A stretch of 64,000 nucleotides of DNA from an uncultured Sterolibacterium sp. (GTDB lineage Bacteria > Pseudomonadota > Gammaproteobacteria > Burkholderiales > Rhodocyclaceae), in assembly GCA_903930535.1 (NCBI GenBank), contig CAIYYX010000151.1:1-64000 (forward strand). The letters are read 5' to 3'. Position 1 is the stretch's first letter. The number at the start of each line of letters is the position of its first letter. A program made the translations under genes and the position numbers. Below, piece after piece: positions 56,578 through 63,582 of this stretch. The notes beneath the pieces are model-generated. The model had not been told where the DNA came from. It saw only the letters and a list, made by a program, of their open reading frames with translations, and searched no databases.

Positions 56578-58217
56578 CCCGATCACCGACATTCCTGCCA
56601 GCCTGGCGCGCCCTGACCGGCGAGGCCCAGACCCTGGGCAAACGCCACCTGAGAGAACTCTTCGCAACCGACCCTGGGCGCGTGCCGTCCCTGACGCAGC
56701 GCGCAGGCGACTTGCTGCTGGACTTCTCCAAGCAGCGCATCACCGCCCACACCTTGACCCTGCTCCACGATCTCGCCCGCGAAGCCGGGGTGACAAAACA
56801 GATCGATGAGCTGTTCCGCGGCGAGTTGGTCAATGTTTCCGAAGGCCGGGCCGCGCTTCACATGGCCTTGCGCGCAGGCAGTAAGGACGAGTATTTTTTC
56901 TCGGGCAAAAATGTTGTGTCCGCCGTTGCCCTCGAGCGCATGAAAATGCGCGGCTTCTGCCAGAGTCTGCACAGCGAAACCTGGGTAGGCTGCAGTGGCA
57001 AGCGCATCACGGATGTGGTGAACCTCGGCATAGGCGGCTCCGATCTCGGGCCGCGCATGGCTGCACAGGCGCTAAGTAGTCGTGCCAGGCAAGGCCTCAA
57101 GGTGCATTTCGTCTCCAACGTCGATGGCGCCGACCTGGGCTCGCTGCTACCCAGCCTCGACCCGCAGACGACGCTGTTCATCGTCGCCAGCAAGACCTTC
57201 ACCACCCAGGAGACGCTCGCCAATGCACGCTCTGCGCTGGCCTGGCTGGAAGTAGGTCTCGACGTGACGGATGTACTGACCAGGCATTTCGTCGCCGTCA
57301 CGGCAAATGTCGCCGCGGCAGGTGCCTTCGGAATTCCTGAAGAGAACACCTTCGCTTTCTGGGACTGGGTGGGCGGACGCTATTCGCTCTGGTCCTCGGT
57401 GGGCTTGCCGCTCGCCCTGGCCATCGGCATGGATGATTTCGAGGCGATGCAGGATGGCGCGAGAAAGATGGACCTGCATTTTCGGGATTCGCCCATAGAG
57501 AAGAATCTGCCGGTCACCCTGGCTCTCCTGGACATCTGGAACGGAAACTTTCTCGGCGCCGAAACACGGGCGGTGATTCCCTATAGTTTTTCCCTGGGTC
57601 TTCTTCCTTCCTACCTGCAGCAGTTGGAGATGGAAAGCAACGGCAAAGCGATGGACCGCGACGGACAGAAGCTCGAAGCCTCTTCCTCTGCCGTGGTCTG
57701 GGGCAGTGCCGGCACCGATGCCCAGCATGCCTACTTCCAGTTGCTGCATCAGGGCGGACGCCTCGTGCCCTGCGACTTCATCGCCTTCGCAGAGGCTGAC
57801 TACCCGCTGCCAGGACACCATGACAGGCTGCTCGCCAGCTGCTTCGCCCAGAGCGAGGCACTGATGAGCGGGCGCAGCGAGGATGAGGCCAGAAACGAAC
57901 TCATCGCGCAAAAGTATTCCGCAGAAGACATCGCACGCCTTCTGCCGCACAAGATTTTTCCCGGCAACCAACCCTCGACCACGATGCTGCTGCCCAGTCT
58001 ATCGCCTGAGGCATTGGGCATGCTGATCGCACTCCATGAGCACAAGGTTTTCGCGGCGGCGGCGATCTGGGGCATCAACCCCTTCGACCAGTGGGGCGTC
58101 GAACTCGGCAAGCAATTGGCCTCAAAACTTCTGCCGGCCTTGACCGATGGCAATGAGGCTCCGGGAATGAACCCTTCCACGCACCAACTGATCAGATACT
58201 GCCGCGATCGCCGATGA
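56574..58217 (+). CDS. pgi: Glucose-6-phosphate isomerase
   Basis: Pgi interconverts glucose 6-phosphate and fructose 6-phosphate. It has 547 residues, the bacterial/eukaryotic long-form length. It shows VNLGIGGSDLGPRM, VASKTFTTQETLANA and the C-terminal GINPFDQWGVELGK signature. The ATG at 56574 overlaps the glgP stop, and the frame's extension upstream is a shadow of glgP. The stop in turn overlaps the glgA start by ATGA. The chain of overlaps shows one transcript for glgP-pgi-glgA. Confidence 0.96.
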   Translation: MTRSPTFLPAWRALTGEAQTLGKRHLRELFATDPGRVPSLTQRAGDLLLDFSKQRITAHTLTLLHDLAREAGVTKQIDELFRGELVNVSEGRAALHMALRAGSKDEYFFSGKNVVSAVALERMKMRGFCQSLHSETWVGCSGKRITDVVNLGIGGSDLGPRMAAQALSSRARQGLKVHFVSNVDGADLGSLLPSLDPQTTLFIVASKTFTTQETLANARSALAWLEVGLDVTDVLTRHFVAVTANVAAAGAFGIPEENTFAFWDWVGGRYSLWSSVGLPLALAIGMDDFEAMQDGARKMDLHFRDSPIEKNLPVTLALLDIWNGNFLGAETRAVIPYSFSLGLLPSYLQQLEMESNGKAMDRDGQKLEASSSAVVWGSAGTDAQHAYFQLLHQGGRLVPCDFIAFAEADYPLPGHHDRLLASCFAQSEALMSGRSEDEARNELIAQKYSAEDIARLLPHKIFPGNQPSTTMLLPSLSPEALGMLIALHEHKVFAAAAIWGINPFDQWGVELGKQLASKLLPALTDGNEAPGMNPSTHQLIRYCRDRR

Positions 58218-59707
58218 GGCCTGGCCCACGCGTTCTCTTCGTGACTTCCGAAATGGCGCCGTGGCAAAAAACCGGTGGCCTGGGCGATATTTCAGCTGCG
58301 CTTCCCATCGCGCTGAAACAAGCGGGCGCAGATGTGCGCGTCCTGATTCCCGCCTATCCTGCCCTGCATAAGGCTTTTCCCAAGGCCCGCGTCGTTGCCA
58401 GGATTCCGCCGCCGGGCGGCCTTCTTCCCGCATCGAGAATACTTCAGGCAGAAACGCGGGAGGGCATGCCGCTCCTGCTGCTCGACTGTCCCACGTTCTT
58501 TGATCGTCCCGGCAACCCCTATCAGACTCAAGGGCGCGACTGGCCGGACAATGCGCAGCGCTTTGCCCTTCTCGCCCGCATCGCCGCCCTGCTCGCCTCG
58601 ACTGACAGCCCCATTGCCTGGCGACCGCACATTCTCCACTGCAATGACTGGCAGAGCGGCCTCGCCCCCGCCTATCTCCATTACGTTCACGCTGGCGGCG
58701 CGGCGACGGTGATGACCATACACAACATCGCCTTTCAGGGCCTGTTCCCGGAAAATACGCTGAGTGAGCTCGGTCTGCCCCGGAAAGCCTTCGTCTATGA
58801 CGGCGTCGAGTTTTACGGCCAGATCTCCTTCCTCAAGGCCGGACTGCAGTTCGCAAACAAAATCACCACCGTCAGTCCCACCTACGCCGGGGAAATCCAG
58901 AGACCCGATCTCGGCTTCGGGCTCGATGGTCTGCTGCGCTATCGCAAAGCGGATCTCGAGGGCATATTGAACGGCGTCGATGCCCTGTGGAATCCCGCCA
59001 CGGACGCATATCTCGCGAAACACTACGATGCGCATCATCTCGCTGCCAAGGCGGAAAACCGCAGGGCGCTCGCAGCCGAACTGGGATTGGAGAGCGATCC
59101 TGCGGCGCCGCTGCTCGCCATCGTCAGCCGCCTCACCCATCAGAAAGGCATGGATCTCGTGCTCGCCTGCGCCGACGAGCTGCTGACCGAAGGCGAAGTC
59201 CTGACGCAGCTCGTCGTTCTGGGCAATGGAGAGCGCAGTTTCGAACAGGGATTCCGTGCGTTGGCCGCACGCCACCCGGGGCGCGTCGCCGCTCTGATCG
59301 GCTTCGACGAACGAGCGGCGCACCGCATCGAGGCAGGCGCTGACATATTCCTCATGCCTTCGCGTTTCGAGCCCTGCGGACTCAACCAGTTGTACAGCCT
59401 GCGCTACGGCACGCCGCCAGTCGTGCGGGCAACGGGGGGCCTTGCGGACACGGTGGTGGACTGCACGCAGCAGACGCTCTCGGCGGGCACGGCCAACGGA
59501 TTCGTTTTTGCGTCAGCCGACGCCGGCTCGCTCCTGACCGCCACGCGCCGCGCCATCGAAGCCTGGCACAACCGCCGGCTTTGGCGCCAACTGCAGAAGA
59601 CAGGCATGTCTGCGGATTTTTCCTGGCCGAAGGCGGCCGCCCAATATCTGGCCGTCTACGACGCTGCGATCAATGCGTCGGGCTTTAGCCCGACAACGGC
59701 TGACTAA
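58214..59707 (+). CDS. glgA: Glycogen synthase (ADP-glucose type, GT5) with repeat-encoded tail
   Basis: GlgA transfers glucose from ADP-glucose to glycogen. The protein has 497 residues. The ADP-glucose-binding motif WQKTGGLGDISAALP is near the N-terminus, with DGVEFYGQISFLKAGL in the middle, and the C-terminal domain has PSRFEPCGLNQLYSLRYGTPP. The natural end is near YLAVYDAAI; the last nine residues, SGFSPTTAD, come from the palindromic repeat at 59677-59694 and the bases after it. Catalytic parts are intact, so activity should be retained. It is the last gene of the glycogen set and converges on an EamA gene. Confidence 0.95.
   Translation: MRPGPRVLFVTSEMAPWQKTGGLGDISAALPIALKQAGADVRVLIPAYPALHKAFPKARVVARIPPPGGLLPASRILQAETREGMPLLLLDCPTFFDRPGNPYQTQGRDWPDNAQRFALLARIAALLASTDSPIAWRPHILHCNDWQSGLAPAYLHYVHAGGAATVMTIHNIAFQGLFPENTLSELGLPRKAFVYDGVEFYGQISFLKAGLQFANKITTVSPTYAGEIQRPDLGFGLDGLLRYRKADLEGILNGVDALWNPATDAYLAKHYDAHHLAAKAENRRALAAELGLESDPAAPLLAIVSRLTHQKGMDLVLACADELLTEGEVLTQLVVLGNGERSFEQGFRALAARHPGRVAALIGFDERAAHRIEAGADIFLMPSRFEPCGLNQLYSLRYGTPPVVRATGGLADTVVDCTQQTLSAGTANGFVFASADAGSLLTATRRAIEAWHNRRLWRQLQKTGMSADFSWPKAAAQYLAVYDAAINASGFSPTTAD
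59677..59694. repeat. Perfect 18-base palindrome inside the glgA 3' end
   Basis: GTCGGGCT-TT-AGCCCGAC is module 1 of the repeat family. It lies within the last codons of glgA, in the same reading frame as the left half of copy B in the YkgJ-type gene, so both give SGFSP. Confidence 0.8.
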
Positions 59708-59712
59708 CAGCA

Positions 59713-60594
59713 TCAGGTCTTCGCCTGATTGGTCGTCCCGAGCAATGCGCCGCAGGTCACGAGAACCACGCCGGCAACAGTCATCAATCCGAGAGACTCT
59801 CCCAGCAAGGGCACGGCCGCCAGGGCCGAGACCCCGGGCACCAGGGCCAGCATCATCGAGGCCTTGATCGGTCCTATCGTGTGATTCGCGTAAGTGTAGA
59901 GCAACTGGGCGACAGAAGCGGACAGCACGCCTTGATAGACACATTGCAGGAGGATCTGCGGCATCGGCACCAGGGACAATGCCTTGGGCAGAAAAAGCAC
60001 ATAGACGGGGAGATAGAGCAGCATGGAAACGAAGGCGACCCCGATGGTGGCCTCCAATGGATGAACGCGCCACTTTCTCAGCAAGAGGCCGAAGACCGCA
60101 AAGCTAGTCGCCGCGCAAAGAAAGAAAATGTCGCCCAGCCATTGCCTGCCACTCTCGTCATGGCTGAAGCTCTGGACTCCTATGATCACTATGCCGAGTC
60201 CGGCAATCAGCAGGGAGAGGATGGCCCGGCTGCCCGGCCGATAACCCATGAAGGCCAGGGAGACCAGCGCAGTCGCGAAGGGAATGCCGCCATTGACCAG
60301 TATTCCGGCATGCGCCGCGGGGGCGAGTGAGAAACCCAAGTAGACGAAGGACGAGTAGGCTATCCCTCCCACGCTCCCAAAAATGAATAGCTGCGCCCAG
60401 GTGATGGAACGTCGCCTGAAAATGAACAAGGGTAAAAGCAGCACCCCGGAGACGGCAAAGCGTATGGCGGTTATGTCGAAAGGCGTCAGCTCACTCTTGC
60501 CGCCGAAGCGGGAGACAATATTGAACCCCGACCAGATCACGACCACCATAGCGGCGGCGGCGAATCCTTTGGCTGTTTTTCTGGGACTGTCCAT
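59713..60594 (-). CDS. EamA-family (DMT) transporter
   Basis: A 293-residue membrane protein with about ten hydrophobic segments and two EamA repeats, distinct in sequence from the EamA protein at 37300. The start MDSPRKTAKGFAAAAMVV gives the normal length; an upstream extension to 60702 has no support. The second repeat ends GESLGLMTVAGVVLVTCGALLG. It is divergent from the TAXI receptor gene (122-base gap) and converges on glgA. Substrate unknown; metabolite or amino-acid efflux is typical of the superfamily. Confidence 0.85.
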   Translation of the reverse strand: MDSPRKTAKGFAAAAMVVVIWSGFNIVSRFGGKSELTPFDITAIRFAVSGVLLLPLFIFRRRSITWAQLFIFGSVGGIAYSSFVYLGFSLAPAAHAGILVNGGIPFATALVSLAFMGYRPGSRAILSLLIAGLGIVIIGVQSFSHDESGRQWLGDIFFLCAATSFAVFGLLLRKWRVHPLEATIGVAFVSMLLYLPVYVLFLPKALSLVPMPQILLQCVYQGVLSASVAQLLYTYANHTIGPIKASMMLALVPGVSALAAVPLLGESLGLMTVAGVVLVTCGALLGTTNQAKT

Positions 60595-60716
60595 GGCTTG
60601 GGATACAATATGAAATGTCTTGAGTATGCTTAGTGGGGTATGACTCGGGAAACAAAGCGGCAGGGGATGATATTGCAGAAGTCCCGCCTTGCGACAAAAC
60701 ACATGAGGAGAACAAC

Positions 60717-61691
60717 ATGAAATCGCTCAAAACCTTCATCGGCGTGGTCTTCCTGTCCTGCCTGGCAACGACGGCGCAAGCCCAGGTCGTGGGCATCGCG
60801 ACCAATGCCCAGGGCTCGCTTTATTACTCGGTCGGAGCTGCCCTCGCCGGAGTCATGCAGCAGAAGGCGAACATCGCGACCCGGGTCGTGCCCCTTTCCG
60901 GTTCCTCCTCCTATACGCCGCTCATCAACCGCGGCGAGATCGAGTTCGGCCTGTTGAATGCGGTCGATGTCGTCAATGCCTTCAATGGCATCGATAACTT
61001 CAAGGACCACAAGAACCAAGACCTGCGCCTGGTGGGCGTCATCTTTCCGATCCAGAACGGCATCGCTGTAGCCAATGATTCGCCGGTGAAATCGCTCAAG
61101 GATCTCAAGGGACTGCGTATCGCCAGCCGCTTCACGGCACAGAGCACGATGCAGTTCGTCCAGGACTCGATCCTGGCCAGTGGCGGATTGTCCACGACGG
61201 ACATGAAGGTCTTCCCCGTCGCCGACCAGTTCAAGGGCATGGAGGCCTTGGGAGATGGCAAGGTCGATGCAGCGCTGTCCTGTTTCACCTGCGCGACGGC
61301 GCAGGAGGTCAATGTCAATCTGTCCTCGCATGGCGGCATACGCTTCCTGCCCCTGCCCGAAGGCCCGGAGGCGGCGGCGGCGATGAAGAAGATTTTCTCC
61401 GGCGCACGCTCCCAGGTCTTCACCCCGTCTCCCGGCGTGCCGGGCATCCTCGCGCCCACCCGGCTGTTTGTCTACAGTTCCTTCCTGGTGGCCAGCAAGA
61501 AAGTCTCCGACGACGTGGTGTACAAGACTCTCAAGGCGATCTACGAGAACAAGGCATCCCTGGCCGCGACCTCAGCGCCGATGAAGGGTTTCGATCCGGC
61601 CACCATGGCCGAGCCAAACCCCGTCCCCTACCATCCCGGAGCGGAGAAGTTCTACAAGGAAATCGGGCAGTGGCCGCCCAAGAACCGCTAG
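60717..61691 (+). CDS. TAXI-family TRAP transporter solute receptor
   Basis: A 324-residue periplasmic binding protein. The signal peptide MKSLKTFIGVVFLSCLATTA is followed by AQAQVVG, with cleavage probably after AQA. The mature part starts with IATNAQGSLYYSVGAALAGV, the TAXI signature, and has LSGSSSYTPLINRGEIEFGL, which normally shapes the ligand site. The ATG follows GAGGAG. TRAP membrane subunits, usually next door, are absent in the window, so it is an orphan here. Substrate unknown. Confidence 0.88.
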   Translation: MKSLKTFIGVVFLSCLATTAQAQVVGIATNAQGSLYYSVGAALAGVMQQKANIATRVVPLSGSSSYTPLINRGEIEFGLLNAVDVVNAFNGIDNFKDHKNQDLRLVGVIFPIQNGIAVANDSPVKSLKDLKGLRIASRFTAQSTMQFVQDSILASGGLSTTDMKVFPVADQFKGMEALGDGKVDAALSCFTCATAQEVNVNLSSHGGIRFLPLPEGPEAAAAMKKIFSGARSQVFTPSPGVPGILAPTRLFVYSSFLVASKKVSDDVVYKTLKAIYENKASLAATSAPMKGFDPATMAEPNPVPYHPGAEKFYKEIGQWPPKNR

Positions 61692-61739
61692 TACCCGCTG
61701 TTGTCGCAGACAAACTTGTGCCTGTGAGGTGCTAGTCTT

Positions 61740-61806
61740 GTCGGGCTTTCGATGGAGACATCTAGATCACCAGGATAGGTGACCCGGACGGGTGCAACCC
61801 GGCCTA
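61740..61806. repeat. Bimodular repeat interrupted by about 21 bases, copy C
   Basis: TGTCGGGCTTTCGATGGAGAC is followed by an extra stretch (around 61761-61781, including TCTAGATCACCAGGATAGG), and then by GACCCGGACGGGTGCAACCC and GGCCTACG. Copies A and B have no such insertion. The element lies between the TAXI receptor and the Fic gene. Confidence 0.65.
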
Positions 61807-61808
61807 CG

Positions 61809-61876
61809 ATTAAACGTTTTTCCACATTTCCAGCTATAATTAAACGGAATTATTCTGATTTAATCGTTTTTCCACG
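61809..61876 (+). promoter_or_regulatory. AT-rich leader of the Fic gene with direct repeats and a -10 box
   Basis: A perfect TATAAT (61835-61840) stands 49 bases before the Fic ATG. CGTTTTTCCAC occurs twice, at 61815-61825 and 61865-61875, 50 bases apart. ATTAAACG occurs at 61809-61816 and 61839-61846, and a TTTAATCG variant at 61859-61866. The arrangement brackets the -10 box and suggests an operator. TTTTCCACA at 61818-61826 also fits a relaxed DnaA-box consensus. Confidence 0.45.
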
Positions 61877-61889
61877 AGGCGGTCGCGCT

Positions 61890-63446
61890 ATGGAAAACTG
61901 GCTGGGCTATCGCTGGCTCGCAGCGCGTTACGGCATATCGGTCGTTCAGGCTCCCCCTGTCGATAGCCGCGTCGGCCCGACGCGAAGATCCATTCTCGAC
62001 AATCAGGCTACCCACGAAATATACCCGGCAGTGATGCGCCCTGACGATTCGCTCGCTGCGCACCTGACATTCGCGTTAAAACACGAAGGCGTTCATCTCG
62101 AGTTTCTCTCCCGTCTTTTCAGCCGAGCCCCTGAAGCGGAGATTGCTGCCTGGGTGAATGACGAACGGACAGGGCAGTATGCCAGGCGGGCAGGCTTTCT
62201 TTGGGAATGGCTGAGGGGTCGCGAACTGAAAGGCGTCGCCTCCGTGACCGCCGGCAACTACGTGGAAGCCATCGATCCTGAGATGTATCTGGTCAGCCGT
62301 ACTCCCGGAAACAATACGCGCTGGCGCGTGCGCGACAACCTCCCCGGGACTCGGGAATTCTGCCCCATGGTGCGACGCACTCCGCAGGTTAGAGCGGCTG
62401 AAAAATACGACTGTAGCGCAGAACTGCATTCCCTGGAAGCAGAGTACGGCCCAGATATCCTGTTACGCAGCGCGGTATGGCTCACAGTCAAGGAAAGCCG
62501 CGCCAGCTTCCTGATCGAGCACGAGGAAGACAAGAAGGGCAGAGTCAAACGATTTGCCCGCGTCATGGAGCAGCACTGTGGTAACTTGCCGAAACCATTG
62601 GATCGCGAAACCCTGGCCGAACTCCAGCGCGATGTCATTGGCGACAAATCGACCTTGTCTCGCTTCGGCTTGCGCAAATCCCCAGTATTTGTCGGAGAAG
62701 CGGCCAGTTACAGGGAAATCGTGCATTACCTGGCGCCGCACTGGAAAGAGCTTGGCGGCATGCTCAAGGGCATGGAAGCCGTGATAGAACGCACGAAGGG
62801 TGCATCTCCGATTGTGCGAGCGGCGGTGGTCTCTTTCGGCTTCGTCTACATCCATCCGCTAGCAGATGGAAACGGCCGCATTCATCGCTTCCTCATCAAC
62901 GACATCCTTCGCCGCGACGGGGCTGTGCCGCGCCCTTTCATTCTGCCTGTTTCGGCAACCATTACCGACAATGCGCAGGGGCGAGCGCAATACGATGGCG
63001 TTCTTGAATACTTCTCCAAGCCGTTCATGGCTGGCTACAAGGAAAGCTATGAGTTTTCACAAGCCGCACGGAAATATGAAGATGGGGTCACCTCGAATTT
63101 CGTTTTCGCCGCTTACGATGATGCACTGGCGGCATGGCGCTATCCCGACTTAACCCGTCATGCAGAATACCTGGCGGATTTGATCGAAAAAACCATACGG
63201 CTCGAAATGCGCAAGGAGGCCGATCAGCTTCGTTCCTGGGATAAGGCCAGAGCGGCTGTAAAGGAAATCATTGAAGGCCCGAATGCCGATATTGACCGGA
63301 TCATCCGATCCATCAAGGAAAATACCGGCCGGATTTCAAACAAGCTCGTTCGCGAATTCCCGGTTCTCTCGGGTGACGCCATCGCCAAGCGTATTCTCAA
63401 AGCGATTGCCGCCGCCTTCCCAGACGAGGCCCTTGTAAAGGATTAG
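61890..63446 (+). CDS. Fic domain protein (probable AMPylase)
   Basis: A 518-residue Fic-family protein. Fic enzymes usually transfer AMP from ATP to a target protein's Ser/Thr/Tyr. The motif HPLADGNGRIHR, at residues 322-333 by my count, matches H-x-F/L-x-D-GNGR-x-x-R, with the catalytic histidine and the nucleotide-binding GNGR intact. The N-terminal 240 residues are unassigned. The C-terminus (from about 450, with IDRIIRSIKENTGRIS) looks like a small helical, possibly DNA-binding, part. I see no adjacent antitoxin gene and no clear inhibitory S/T-x-x-x-E-G/N motif. It starts at ATG 61890; an upstream in-frame extension runs through a repeat and is unlikely. Confidence 0.83.
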   Translation: MENWLGYRWLAARYGISVVQAPPVDSRVGPTRRSILDNQATHEIYPAVMRPDDSLAAHLTFALKHEGVHLEFLSRLFSRAPEAEIAAWVNDERTGQYARRAGFLWEWLRGRELKGVASVTAGNYVEAIDPEMYLVSRTPGNNTRWRVRDNLPGTREFCPMVRRTPQVRAAEKYDCSAELHSLEAEYGPDILLRSAVWLTVKESRASFLIEHEEDKKGRVKRFARVMEQHCGNLPKPLDRETLAELQRDVIGDKSTLSRFGLRKSPVFVGEAASYREIVHYLAPHWKELGGMLKGMEAVIERTKGASPIVRAAVVSFGFVYIHPLADGNGRIHRFLINDILRRDGAVPRPFILPVSATITDNAQGRAQYDGVLEYFSKPFMAGYKESYEFSQAARKYEDGVTSNFVFAAYDDALAAWRYPDLTRHAEYLADLIEKTIRLEMRKEADQLRSWDKARAAVKEIIEGPNADIDRIIRSIKENTGRISNKLVREFPVLSGDAIAKRILKAIAAAFPDEALVKD

Positions 63447-63535
63447 AGCGGAGAGAGCCTCGGCCACCACCGCCATCAAAGCAACACATCGCTTGCTTGG
63501 CAGTGGCCACCCAAGAGCCGGTAACGGCAGGCAAC

Positions 63536-63564
63536 AAAAAAAGCCCGCGACTGCGGGCTTTTTT
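63536..63564. terminator. Bidirectional intrinsic terminator
   Basis: The stem is GCCCGC-GACT-GCGGGC, flanked by seven A's on the left and six T's on the right. It lies between the convergent Fic gene and the partial gene at 63583 and can serve both. Confidence 0.88.
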
Positions 63565-63582
63565 CTGGCTCCCAAGCAACGG

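Noticed and set aside
61818-61876. Two DnaA-box-like TTTTCCAC sequences as a replication origin
   Set aside because: Only one fully fits the relaxed consensus. There is no dnaA, dnaN, repA or parAB gene nearby and no AT-rich unwinding array beyond the Fic leader. A promoter or operator is the simpler reading.
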